Made by a program: the position numbers and the translations under genes. 20,628 nucleotides of DNA. Source: UBA2862 sp045637485 (GTDB lineage Bacteria; Bacillota; Clostridia; Christensenellales; Aristaeellaceae). The notes under the pieces are model-generated. The model was not told the DNA's origin. It did not search any database and saw only the letters and a list, made by a program, of their open reading frames with translations. The stretch covers positions 1 through 20,628 of the forward strand of contig JAZTZK010000088.1 of assembly GCA_045637485.1 (NCBI GenBank), in the 5' to 3' direction. Shown here in pieces: positions 13,989 to 20,628 of the stretch (positions within the stretch are counted from its first letter, which is position 1; each line of letters begins with the position of its first letter).

Positions 13989-15068
13989 ATGTCATTCGCT
14001 TCCGACCTGCTCGGCTGGTACGATCGCTGCGCCCGTTCGCTGCCCTGGCGGGGGGAGCGGGAGCCCTATCGGATTTGGCTCTCGGAGATCATGCTGCAGC
14101 AGACCCAGGCGGAGACGGTGAAGGGCTATTATGCCCGCTTCCTGGCCGCGTTTCCCGACGTGGCGGCGCTGGCCGCCGCCGACGAGCAGGCGGTACTGAA
14201 GCTGTGGGAGGGCCTGGGCTACTATTCCCGGGCGCGGAACCTGCACGCGGCAGCGAAGCGCGTGGCCGGCGAGCTTGGCGGCGCGTTTCCCGACAGCGCC
14301 CAGGGCCTGCGGAAGCTGCCCGGCATCGGCCCCTACGCCGCGAACGCCATCGCCTCCATCGCCTACGGCGAGCCTGTGCCCGCGCTGGACGGCAACCAGG
14401 CCCGGGTGCTGTCCCGCGTTCTGGCCTGGGAGGAGATCGTCAGGACCCCCTTCGACCTCCTCGCCCCCGCGACAGCCCTGATGGACCGGACGCGGCCCGG
14501 CGACTATAACCAGGCGCTGATGGACCTGGGGGCCGGGGTATGCGCCCCGAAGTCGCCGCGGTGCGACGCCTGCCCCGTGGCGGGCCACTGCCGCGCCCTC
14601 GCCGGGGACGCCGCGCTGGAATACCCCCGCAAGCGCCCCCCGACCGTCAAAAAGCAGCAGGACTGGACGATCCTGCTGCTGACCGAAGGCGGAAGGCTGC
14701 TGGTGCGCCGCCGCCCGAAGGGGCTGCTGGGCGGGCTGTATGAATTCGTCGCCGTCGAAGGGCACTGGAACGACGGGACGGACCTGGTCGCCGCGCTGCA
14801 GGGACGGGGCTTCGCGGGCGTCCGCCTGATCCGCCCCCTGCCCGAAGCAAAGCACGTATTCACCCACCTCGTCTGGCGCATGCGGGGCTGGCAGGCCGAG
14901 TGCGACGCCGCCCCCGAGGGCTATGCCGCCGTGGACCGGGAGCAGCTGAACGCCCTGCCGTTCCCCTCCGCGCTGAGGGTCTACCGGGAGATTGCCGGGG
15001 AGATTGCCGGGAATACGGGGGAAAGGGGCGACGGGGACGACCGTTTTCCCACAGAAGCGCATCGATAA
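13989..15068 (+). CDS. mutY: Adenine DNA glycosylase
   Basis: This base-excision enzyme of 359 residues removes adenine mispaired with 8-oxoguanine. The catalytic Glu33 lies in WLSEIMLQQTQ, the helix-hairpin-helix is LRKLPGIGPYAANA, and Asp134 is in PALDGNQARV. The 4Fe-4S cluster ligands are C185, C192, C195 and C201 in the C-x6-C-x2-C-x5-C pattern. The C-terminal NUDIX-like domain that reads 8-oxoG shows LLVRRRPKGLLGGLYEF and HVFTHLVWRM. AAAGGAG lies 7 bases before ATG 13989. The next gene follows 15 bases after its stop, with the ribosome site overlapping the mutY end, so the two are probably co-transcribed. No promoter is obvious in the short repeat-bearing gap upstream. Confidence 0.95.
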   Translation: MSFASDLLGWYDRCARSLPWRGEREPYRIWLSEIMLQQTQAETVKGYYARFLAAFPDVAALAAADEQAVLKLWEGLGYYSRARNLHAAAKRVAGELGGAFPDSAQGLRKLPGIGPYAANAIASIAYGEPVPALDGNQARVLSRVLAWEEIVRTPFDLLAPATALMDRTRPGDYNQALMDLGAGVCAPKSPRCDACPVAGHCRALAGDAALEYPRKRPPTVKKQQDWTILLLTEGGRLLVRRRPKGLLGGLYEFVAVEGHWNDGTDLVAALQGRGFAGVRLIRPLPEAKHVFTHLVWRMRGWQAECDAAPEGYAAVDREQLNALPFPSALRVYREIAGEIAGNTGERGDGDDRFPTEAHR

Positions 15069-15083
15069 AGGAAGTATTCACCC

Positions 15084-15701
15084 ATGCGAAAAGCAGTATC
15101 CAAATGCCTCAACCTGCTCATAGGCGGCCTCGTGCTGTGCGTGTGGCTGTCCTCTGTCTTCAGGACGGGGCGGCGCGGCGCGCTCAGCGTGGAGGGTCTC
15201 CAGAGCCTGCGGTACTTTACCGTGCTCTCCAACCTCCTGCAGGGCGGCGTGTCCCTCGCCTGCCTGTTTCGGGCGGACCTTGGGCGTTGGAAGTACGTCT
15301 CCGCGGTGTCCGTCGCCCTCACCTTCTTCGTCGTGCTGCTCCTGCTCGGCCCGACCTATGGCTACGATTCGATGTACGTCGGGCCCAACTTCTGGTTCCA
15401 CCTGATCGTGCCGAGCCTGGCGATGGTGAATTTCCTGGTCGTCGACCGGGAGGGGACCTTCTCCCTCCGGGACAGCCTGTTCACGCTGATCCCCATGCTG
15501 GCCTACAGCTTGCTCTATGTGCTGAACCTGCTGGTCAACGGCGTCAGGGACAATGACTGGTACGGCTTCGCAAAGAACGGCCCCCGATCCGCCGCCGCGG
15601 CTTTTTTGATCATACTGGGGCTGAACTGGATCATCGCCCTGCTGATGCGCCTGCCCCGGCGAAGACCCGCACCCCCCGCACATAGGTCGCCCGCACGTTG
15701 A
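15084..15701 (+). CDS. Six-helix membrane protein, Pr6Pr-like
   Basis: The protein has 205 residues. Six hydrophobic segments lie near 8-26, 45-65, 72-91, 103-122, 130-152 and 168-190. RYFTVLSNLLQGG and NFWFHLIVPSLAMVNFLV match the conserved features of the Pr6Pr family (a tyrosine/serine/asparagine stretch in helix 2 and a His before VP in helix 4). The family's function in bacteria is not established. AAAGGAAG (15067-15074) is 9 bases before the ATG. Beyond helix 6 the tail PRRRPAPPAHRSPAR is low-complexity and is coded by DNA that also encodes the end of nagA on the other strand (71-base convergent overlap). It may have been gained by loss of an earlier stop. Confidence 0.75.
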   Translation: MRKAVSKCLNLLIGGLVLCVWLSSVFRTGRRGALSVEGLQSLRYFTVLSNLLQGGVSLACLFRADLGRWKYVSAVSVALTFFVVLLLLGPTYGYDSMYVGPNFWFHLIVPSLAMVNFLVVDREGTFSLRDSLFTLIPMLAYSLLYVLNLLVNGVRDNDWYGFAKNGPRSAAAAFLIILGLNWIIALLMRLPRRRPAPPAHRSPAR

Positions 15702-16791
15702 AATCCCCGTCAGTGATGAGTATGTCGGCGTCCCTGCCGGCCTCCAGCGCGCCCTTCCTGCCCTCCGCGCCGATGCTCCGCGCCGGGTTCAGGGAGGCCA
15801 TGTTCGCTGCCCGCCAGATGGGCAGGCCGGTGTGCCGGGCGAAGTTGCGCACGGCGGCGTCCAAGGTCAGGGCGCTGCCGGCGATGGTGCCGTCGGGGAA
15901 TCGCAGCTTCATGCCGTCCACGATCACCGTGGCCCCCAGCTGGTCGTGGGGACCGTCGGGCAGGCCCGCCACCGGTATGGAATCGGTGATCAGCACCAGC
16001 CGGTCCCCCGCCTGCTTCGCCATCAGCCTGAACAGCGCCGGGTGGACGTGGAAGGTGTCGCAGATCAGCTCGCAGTACACCCGCTCATCCCCCAGCGCCG
16101 CGCCGATGGCCCCCGGCTGGCGATGGTTCAGCGGCGGCATGGCGTTGAAGGTGTGGGTGGCGTGGGAGACGCCCGCCTCTATGCCCGCCAGCGCCTGGTC
16201 GTAGGTGGCGTCGGTGTGGCCCATGGACAGCGTGACGCCCATCGCCCGGGCCCCGCGGACGCATGCCAGCGCGCCGTCCATCTCCGGGGCCAGCGTCATC
16301 AGGCGCACCACGTCCGCCCAGGGGCGCAGCTTTTCGGCGTCCGGGCGCTGGATGTCCGCTTCCGCCTGGGCCCCCTTCCGCTTCGGATTGATGAAGGGGC
16401 CCTCGGCGTGGCAGCCCAGCACCTGGGCGCCGTTCCATTCCCCGGACAGGCTTTCCTCCTGCGCCTGGCGGATGGCGGAGAAACACCGCTCAAGCGCCGG
16501 CCAGTCCAGCGTCATCGTGGTGGGCAGCCAGGCGGTCACGCCGAACCGCGCCGCCCGCCTGGACATCATGCGCAGCTCCTCCAGGTCGCCGTGGGAGGCG
16601 TCCCAGCCCATGAAGCCGTGGCAGTGCACGTCGATGAACCCCGGGGACACATAGCCGTTTTCCGCGTCGATGACCTCCGCGCCCTCCGGCGGCGCGTCCG
16701 CAAAGCCCCGTATGATCTCGTCAAACAGCAGGGCCTTCCCCTCGAGCAGGCCGTCCCTCATTATGATTTTCCCGTTGATGATGCATTTCAT
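15631..16791 (-). CDS. nagA: N-acetylglucosamine-6-phosphate deacetylase
   Basis: This amidohydrolase of 386 residues turns GlcNAc-6-P into glucosamine-6-P plus acetate in the cytoplasm. The motifs are HCH (56-58) in PGFIDVHCHG, the metal ligand Glu130 in CHAEGPFINPKRKGA, His192 in MGHTDATYDQA, His213 in HTFNAMPPLNHRQPG, and the catalytic Asp270 in LITDSIPVAG. ATG 16791 is used because the family start MKCIINGKII is there and GAGGG lies 7 bases upstream. The frame is open to 16896, but that part overlaps the upstream gene. The start lies 14 bases after the stop of the Eis-like gene, so the two form an operon. nagB is not in the window. It would suit amino-sugar use together with the divergent ABC importer. 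Confidence 0.95.
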   Translation of the reverse strand: MKCIINGKIIMRDGLLEGKALLFDEIIRGFADAPPEGAEVIDAENGYVSPGFIDVHCHGFMGWDASHGDLEELRMMSRRAARFGVTAWLPTTMTLDWPALERCFSAIRQAQEESLSGEWNGAQVLGCHAEGPFINPKRKGAQAEADIQRPDAEKLRPWADVVRLMTLAPEMDGALACVRGARAMGVTLSMGHTDATYDQALAGIEAGVSHATHTFNAMPPLNHRQPGAIGAALGDERVYCELICDTFHVHPALFRLMAKQAGDRLVLITDSIPVAGLPDGPHDQLGATVIVDGMKLRFPDGTIAGSALTLDAAVRNFARHTGLPIWRAANMASLNPARSIGAEGRKGALEAGRDADILITDGDFNVRATYVRGVRVFAGAGASAGR

Positions 16792-16805
16792 TTCCTTGCC
16801 CTCTG

Positions 16806-18017
16806 TCAGAAGTAAGTGCTGATAAACGTCGGTTTTCGGTAAAACACCTTTTCCGCCTGTTCGATCGGGCCATGCAGAACCACCTCCGGCAGCCACATGG
16901 CGTCGAGGTCGCCGCAGCCCACGATCAGGCGACTGAAGTCCTGTATGGTCAGTTCAATATCGGGCGCTTCGCTCACACGGCGTACGCGATTCTCCCGTCC
17001 CGGCGCGAAGTCAACCTCGAAGCAGCCGTTGTTCCGGGCGATCTGCCCGTCCTTCACGGCCACCCGCAGGCGGCCCTCGCCCCGGGTCCTCGCCAGCCGC
17101 AGCAGCCCTTCGACGTTCACGGCGCGCACCATGCCCCGCTGCTGGAGGGTTCGCTCCACATTGCCGAAGCTCCACTCGGGCAGCGCGCCCCGCAGATCCA
17201 CGTCCGTCGGCAGACAGGCCGTGGCGTGGCTGTGGTCGGCGGACAGCCGCTTCAGCAGCGCCAGCAATCCCATAAAGCCCTCCCGGTTGTTGAACACGAA
17301 CCTCGGGCAGTCCAGCTCGCCCTTCCCCGGCACGGCGGTCATGTGGGCCCGGGGACGGTTCGCTTCATCATAATACACATAGCTGTACCTCCGCGTCACA
17401 AAGGGGTCGTCCCGCAGGTAGAGGTATTCGGTATCGCCGCCCACCACCATGCAGTTGTAGCGCGATTCCCGGACCCTGTCCACGGCGCGGACGTCGTCGG
17501 CCAGCGGGCGCTCCGGCTCCGACAGCTCCCAGTGGCCGGACACCTCCGGCGCGGGCATGCCCGACAGCTTCAATCGCCATCTCACCCAGTCGCAGCCCAG
17601 CTCGTAGCCGAACTTCCTGTAGAAAGCGTTGGAGAAGGGATAGAGGTAGGACAGCAGCGTGCCGTCGGCGTACATGTCCCCGAGCGCCACGCCGAAGCAG
17701 GCCCGGATCGCGCCGCCCCTGCGGTGCTGGGGCAGCGAGGCCACCCCACCGATGCCGCCCATGGGCACCCGGTGGCCGTCGAAGCCCGCCGTCCAGGGCA
17801 CGACGGTCATCGTCGCCAGCATGGTACGATCGTCGTCCAGGAAGGCGGCGACCTGGCTGTCCCAGTGCACATCCTGCATGGAGCGGGGGTCATCCCGCAC
17901 CCTGTCCAGCAGCGCCTCCGGCGAAAGCCCCGCGTCCTTCATCTCATATTCAAAGGCCAGGGCGCAGAGCTGCTGGCAGCGCTTGTACTCCTCGGGGCGT
18001 ATTTTTCGGGCGATCAT
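16806..18017 (-). CDS. Eis-like GNAT acetyltransferase with SCP2-like C-terminal domain
   Basis: The protein has 403 residues, the usual Eis-family length (tandem GNAT folds plus a sterol-carrier-like domain). The N-terminal half has GGIGGVASLPQHRRGGAIRACF (acetyl-CoA loop) and LLSYLYPFSNAFYRKFGYE, both hallmarks of Eis-like proteins. The C-terminal end, PTFISTYF, fits the family habit of placing the terminal carboxylate in the active site. Eis proteins acetylate amines on aminoglycosides or proteins, but many environmental members have unknown substrates. A GTG at 18026 lies inside the ribosome site GGAGGT, so ATG 18017, 7 bases later, is the start. It is the first gene of an operon with nagA. 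Acetylation of an amino sugar or of a peptide is possible and untested. Confidence 0.85.
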   Translation of the reverse strand: MIARKIRPEEYKRCQQLCALAFEYEMKDAGLSPEALLDRVRDDPRSMQDVHWDSQVAAFLDDDRTMLATMTVVPWTAGFDGHRVPMGGIGGVASLPQHRRGGAIRACFGVALGDMYADGTLLSYLYPFSNAFYRKFGYELGCDWVRWRLKLSGMPAPEVSGHWELSEPERPLADDVRAVDRVRESRYNCMVVGGDTEYLYLRDDPFVTRRYSYVYYDEANRPRAHMTAVPGKGELDCPRFVFNNREGFMGLLALLKRLSADHSHATACLPTDVDLRGALPEWSFGNVERTLQQRGMVRAVNVEGLLRLARTRGEGRLRVAVKDGQIARNNGCFEVDFAPGRENRVRRVSEAPDIELTIQDFSRLIVGCGDLDAMWLPEVVLHGPIEQAEKVFYRKPTFISTYF

Positions 18018-18060
18018 CCACGGCACCTCCCCAGCGCGTTGGCATTATGGCATTTATATC

Positions 18061-18078
18061 GCGGCGGCGGGCCGCCGC
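18061..18078. other. GC hairpin in the leader of the Eis-like/nagA operon
   Basis: GCGGCGG (18061-18067) and CCGCCGC (18072-18078) pair around a 4-base loop, between the promoter at 18089-18117 and the ribosome site. It resembles the GGCGGC...GCCGCC palindromes at 1763-1779 and 20203-20216. Confidence 0.5.
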
Positions 18079-18088
18079 CCTCTATCGC

Positions 18089-18117
18089 ATGATAAATCCC
18101 CCGCGTCGAATTGTCAA
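18089..18117 (-). promoter_or_regulatory. Sigma-A promoter for the Eis-like/nagA operon
   Basis: On the minus strand, a perfect TTGACA (18112-18117) and TATCAT (18089-18094) are spaced by 17 bases. Confidence 0.8.
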
Positions 18118-18199
18118 TAATCTGTGCCGCCTGTTTTTCAAACACGCCAAGCAGAGACAAAATAAGACAAGCGGAGCCACTGCTTTTTTGGACTCAAAT

Positions 18200-18208
18200 T
18201 GTTATAAT
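18200..18208 (+). promoter_or_regulatory. Extended -10 promoter for the ABC importer operon
   Basis: TGTTATAAT contains a perfect TATAAT (18203-18208) with the TGn extension. No good -35 is visible at 16-18 bases; TGCTTT (18181-18186) is the nearest. A weak -35 suggests an activator may be needed, as is common for sugar importers. Confidence 0.65.
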
Positions 18209-18241
18209 CCCATTAGCAACCGGGAAAGAGAGGCGACGCGC

Positions 18242-19177
18242 ATGAAGGTCAGACCGAACCGCAGGTGGAGCTGGAAGGACTTCTGGCTGCTGACGATGGT
18301 CCTTCCCGGCGCGATATGGCTTCTGCTGATCCGCTACCTGCCGATGCTGGGCGTGGTGATCGCCTTCAAGGACTACAAGGCCCAGAAGCCCAACACCTTC
18401 TGGAACAACCTGCTGAAGTCCAAGTGGGTGGGGCTGAAGAACTTCGCATTCCTGAAGAGCCCCTCCACCGTCACGATGATCCGCAACACGCTGCTGTACA
18501 ACGGGGTATGGATCGTGCTGGTGCTGGTGCTGGCAGTGACGCTGGCGGTGATGATGAGCGAGCTGAAAAACCGCTTCGCCGCCAAGGCCTACCAGACGAT
18601 GATGTTCTTTCCCTACTTCCTGTCCTGGGTGGTGGCGAGCTACTTCGTGCTGGCCTTCCTGGACCCCACCAGCGGCATGATACCTTCCATACAGAAATCC
18701 CTGGGGCTGAAGCCCACCCAGTTCTACATGACCACCACCTGGTGGCCGCTGATACTGACGATATCGAACCTGTGGAAGAACGTGGGCTACTCCAGCGTGC
18801 TGTACCTGGCGGCCATCACCGGCATCGACACCACACTGTACGAGGCCGCCGCCGTGGACGGGGCCACCAAGTGGCAGCAGGTCTGGCACGTGACCCTGCC
18901 GGGCATACGGCCCATGATCGTGATATTGCTGATCATGTCGGTGGGCAAGATCTTCAACGCCGACTTCGGCCTGTTCTACAACGTGCCCCAGAACTCCGGC
19001 CCCCTGTACCCGGTCACCCAGGTCATCGACACCTACGTCTACAACACCTACGCCAACACCCACAACCTGGGCATGAGCGCGGCGGCGGGCCTTCTGCAGA
19101 GCGTGGTCGGCTGCATCTGCATCGTGATCACCAACGGCGTCGTGCGCAGGATCGACGCGGACAGCAGTTTGTTCTGA
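18242..19177 (+). CDS. Sugar ABC transporter permease, LplB type
   Basis: This permease has 311 residues with about six membrane segments. The start is typical of the LplB class: WSWKDFWLLTMVLPGAIWLL, then YLPMLGVVIAFKDYK. The EAA loop that docks the ATPase is EAAAVDGATKWQQVWHVTLPG. FFPYFLSWVVASYF and NVPQNSGPLYPVTQVIDTYVY are further class features. GAGAGG lies 8 bases before ATG 18242; the frame is open further upstream but has no ribosome site there. It forms a heterodimer with the product of 19269-20192 and would move an oligosaccharide delivered by the binding protein at 20240. No ATPase gene is present; in Firmicutes these systems usually share an MsmK/UgpC-type ATPase encoded elsewhere. 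Confidence 0.93.
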   Translation: MKVRPNRRWSWKDFWLLTMVLPGAIWLLLIRYLPMLGVVIAFKDYKAQKPNTFWNNLLKSKWVGLKNFAFLKSPSTVTMIRNTLLYNGVWIVLVLVLAVTLAVMMSELKNRFAAKAYQTMMFFPYFLSWVVASYFVLAFLDPTSGMIPSIQKSLGLKPTQFYMTTTWWPLILTISNLWKNVGYSSVLYLAAITGIDTTLYEAAAVDGATKWQQVWHVTLPGIRPMIVILLIMSVGKIFNADFGLFYNVPQNSGPLYPVTQVIDTYVYNTYANTHNLGMSAAAGLLQSVVGCICIVITNGVVRRIDADSSLF

Positions 19178-19224
19178 ATGAGGAATGAGGAATTGTGGTT
19201 CAAATCCTGACGGATTTGTTTGAT
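19178..19224. repeat. Half-element of the iterated-arm repeat
   Basis: Directly after the permease stop, ATGAGGAATGAGGAATT is followed by the hairpin CAAATCCTGACGGATTTG (19201-19218) and TTTGAT. This matches one half of the elements at 3438-3624 and 7035-7180 (arm, AAATCC-GGATTT hairpin, TTGAT). The second half is missing. It lies between two genes of one operon. Confidence 0.65.
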
Positions 19225-19268
19225 GAATATGTTCAGCACTGTTCCAATTCAAAAAGGAGGTAAGGCCC

Positions 19269-20192
19269 GTGAACAAGTCGCAAAGGAACCCGGTGACGCT
19301 GAACGCCTTCGGTCCCGGCGCGCAGGCGCTGTTCCACGTCGTGCTGGGGCTGTTCGCCCTCATGTGCATCGTGCCCTTCCTGTTCGTCATCATCATCTCC
19401 TTCACCTCCGAGGACAGCATCCGGCAGATCGGCTATTCCTTCATGCCGCTGTCATGGTCCACCCAGGCCTACGGCTACGTGTTCCGGCTGGGGGACGCGC
19501 TGTGGCGCAGCTACTTCAACTCCTTCCTGATCACCATGATCGGCACGGTGCTGTCGGTGGCCATCTGCGTGCTGTACAGCTACCCGCTGTACCGGAAGGA
19601 CTTCAAATACAGGGGCTTCTTCAACTTCATGAGCTTCTTCACGATGATCTTCGGCGGCGGCCTGGTGCCCACCTTCGTGGTGTGCAAGACGCTGCTGGGG
19701 CTCTCGGACAACTACGCCGCGCTGATCGTGCCGCTGCTGTTTTCCCCGTTCAACGTGATCGTGATGCGCACCTTCTTCCAGACCACGGTGCCCCGGGAGC
19801 TGATCGAGGCCTCCACCATCGACGGGGCCGGCGAATACCGCACGCTTCTTCAGATCGTGCTGCCGGTGGTCAAGCCCGGCATCGCCACCATCGCGCTTCT
19901 GAACGCCCTGGCCTTCTGGAACGAGTGGTTCCTGTCGCTGCTGTACATCACCAAGAACATGGACGTCATTCCCCTGCAATACCTGCTGATGCGGATGCAG
20001 CGCAACGCCGACTTCCTGGCCAAGAACAGCGCCATGCTGGGCGCGGACGCCGCCCAGGCCGCCCGGAGCCTGCCCAGCCAATCCCTGAAGATGGCCCTGG
20101 TGGTATTCATCGTCGTCCCCATCGCCTGCGCGTACCCGTTCTTCCAGAGGTACGTCGTGGCCGGGCTGACGGTGGGATCGGTGAAGGGATAA
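19269..20192 (+). CDS. Sugar ABC transporter permease, YtcP/LplC type
   Basis: This second permease subunit has 307 residues and about six membrane segments. Class features are the opening FALMCIVPFLFVIIISFTSE, MTIFGGGLVPTFVVCK-like MIFGGGLVPTF in the middle, and the EAA loop EASTIDGAGEYRTLLQIVLPVVKPG. The protein ends QRYVVAGLTVGSVKG, the standard end of YtcP/LplC proteins. It starts with GTG at 19269, set by a strong AGGAGGT 8 bases upstream. The 91-base gap after the first permease contains the repeat half-element but no terminator, so the operon probably continues through it. Confidence 0.93.
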   Translation: MNKSQRNPVTLNAFGPGAQALFHVVLGLFALMCIVPFLFVIIISFTSEDSIRQIGYSFMPLSWSTQAYGYVFRLGDALWRSYFNSFLITMIGTVLSVAICVLYSYPLYRKDFKYRGFFNFMSFFTMIFGGGLVPTFVVCKTLLGLSDNYAALIVPLLFSPFNVIVMRTFFQTTVPRELIEASTIDGAGEYRTLLQIVLPVVKPGIATIALLNALAFWNEWFLSLLYITKNMDVIPLQYLLMRMQRNADFLAKNSAMLGADAAQAARSLPSQSLKMALVVFIVVPIACAYPFFQRYVVAGLTVGSVKG

Positions 20193-20202
20193 CGAATCGC
20201 AC

Positions 20203-20216
20203 GGCGGCGCGCCGCC
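20203..20216 (+). other. Perfect GC palindrome before the solute-binding protein gene
   Basis: GGCGGCGCGCCGCC is a 14-base perfect palindrome in the 47-base gap between the second permease and the binding protein. Hairpins at this point in importer operons often guard the downstream mRNA so that binding protein is made in excess; that role here is inference. Confidence 0.5.
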
Positions 20217-20239
20217 TGCAAATAAAGGAGGATATTCCC

Positions 20240-20628
20240 ATGAAGAAACTGCTTGCACTGGTTCTCGCCCTGGCCATGCTGCTCACCGCCGTGAGCTTCG
20301 CGCTGGCGGAGGACCTGCCCACCATCACCATCATGTTCCACGGCAGCAACGTGACCGACGACTCCGCGGTGCTGGAGGCCGTGAACGCCTACATCGCCGA
20401 CAAGGTCGGCGCGCAACTGGAGGTCGTCTGGGGCACCTGGGGCGACTTCGACGACAAGGCCACCAACGCCCTGCTGTCCGGCGACACCGGCATCGATATG
20501 GTGTTCACCTGCTCCTGGTCGGCGGACGAGTACAACACCTACGCCAAGAACGGCTACTTCGTGAAGCTGGACGACCTGATCGCCGAGTACGGCGAGGACC
20601 TGGTCGCCGCCATTCCCGAGAGCCTGAT
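20240..20628 (+). CDS. Extracellular solute-binding protein (5' part)
   Basis: ATG 20240 follows AAAGGAGG (20225-20232) by 7 bases, and the frame is open to the right edge (129 codons). A signal peptide is plain: MKKLLALVLALAMLLTAVSF, then ALA with cleavage before ED. The mature part (LPTITIMFHGSN, GTWGDFDDKATNALLSGDTGIDMVFT) matches the oligosaccharide-binding proteins that go with LplB/YtcP permeases. No lipobox cysteine is present, although binding proteins of Gram-positive bacteria are usually lipoproteins. It would recognise the sugar imported by the two permeases just upstream. Confidence 0.9.
   Translation, partial: MKKLLALVLALAMLLTAVSFALAEDLPTITIMFHGSNVTDDSAVLEAVNAYIADKVGAQLEVVWGTWGDFDDKATNALLSGDTGIDMVFTCSWSADEYNTYAKNGYFVKLDDLIAEYGEDLVAAIPESL

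Noticed and set aside
14600..15068. Frameshift or truncation at the mutY C-terminus, because of its acidic/Gly-rich last 25 residues.
   Set aside because: The NUDIX-like domain is complete before the tail, the frame is continuous, and tails of this kind vary in the family.

Overview
The window is GC-rich chromosomal DNA with strong GGAGG-type ribosome binding sites, near-consensus sigma-A promoters (TTGACA/TATAAT, 17-bp spacers) and LplB/YtcP-type sugar permeases. Together with the tsaE-tsaB-rimI cluster and the CapA-like protein, this points to a high-GC, probably anaerobic gut member of the Clostridia. That placement is inference; no rRNA or other taxonomic marker is present. Most of the sequence is ordinary coding DNA, but nearly every gap between genes holds short palindromic or MITE-like repeats.

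Layout. (a) 1-413: the C-terminal end of a ribose/galactose-type ABC permease, with its own terminator, then a 176-bp MITE-like element. (b) 711-3384, + strand: a promoter, fabD and an acyl-CoA carboxyltransferase of the PccB/MmdA type, separated by a 61-bp tandem repeat of hairpins. This may be a malonyl-CoA supply and loading pair. (c) 7018-3654, - strand: tsaE-tsaB-rimI and a membrane-anchored MurF-like ligase in tight operon spacing. A palindromic element sits in frame at the 3' end of tsaB. (d) 8435-7188, - strand: galK with a clear promoter.

(e) 12244-8627, - strand: the most unusual gene, a 1205-residue protein. It has a short N-terminal head, a long Asp/Tyr low-complexity tract, two membrane segments, and then 13 copies of a Cys/His module (H-x4-C-x21-25-C-x2-C) arranged in pairs. 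It diverges from (f) 12556-13860, + strand, a membrane-anchored CapA-like protein in which several residues of the family's metal-site motifs are replaced. The two genes have facing promoters in a 311-bp AT-rich gap.

(g) 13989-15701, + strand: mutY and a six-helix Pr6Pr-like membrane protein, whose 3' end overlaps convergently with (h) 18017-15631, - strand: an Eis-like acetyltransferase followed by nagA. (i) 18242-20628, + strand: two ABC permeases and the start of a solute-binding protein, an oligosaccharide importer of the LplABC/YtcP class. It is divergent from the Eis-like/nagA operon, so amino-sugar or host-glycan use is a reasonable guess for the neighbourhood.

The strongest candidates for something undescribed are the 13-module paired Cys/His protein with its divergent CapA-like neighbour, and the families of small palindromic elements, one of which appears to have lengthened TsaB.
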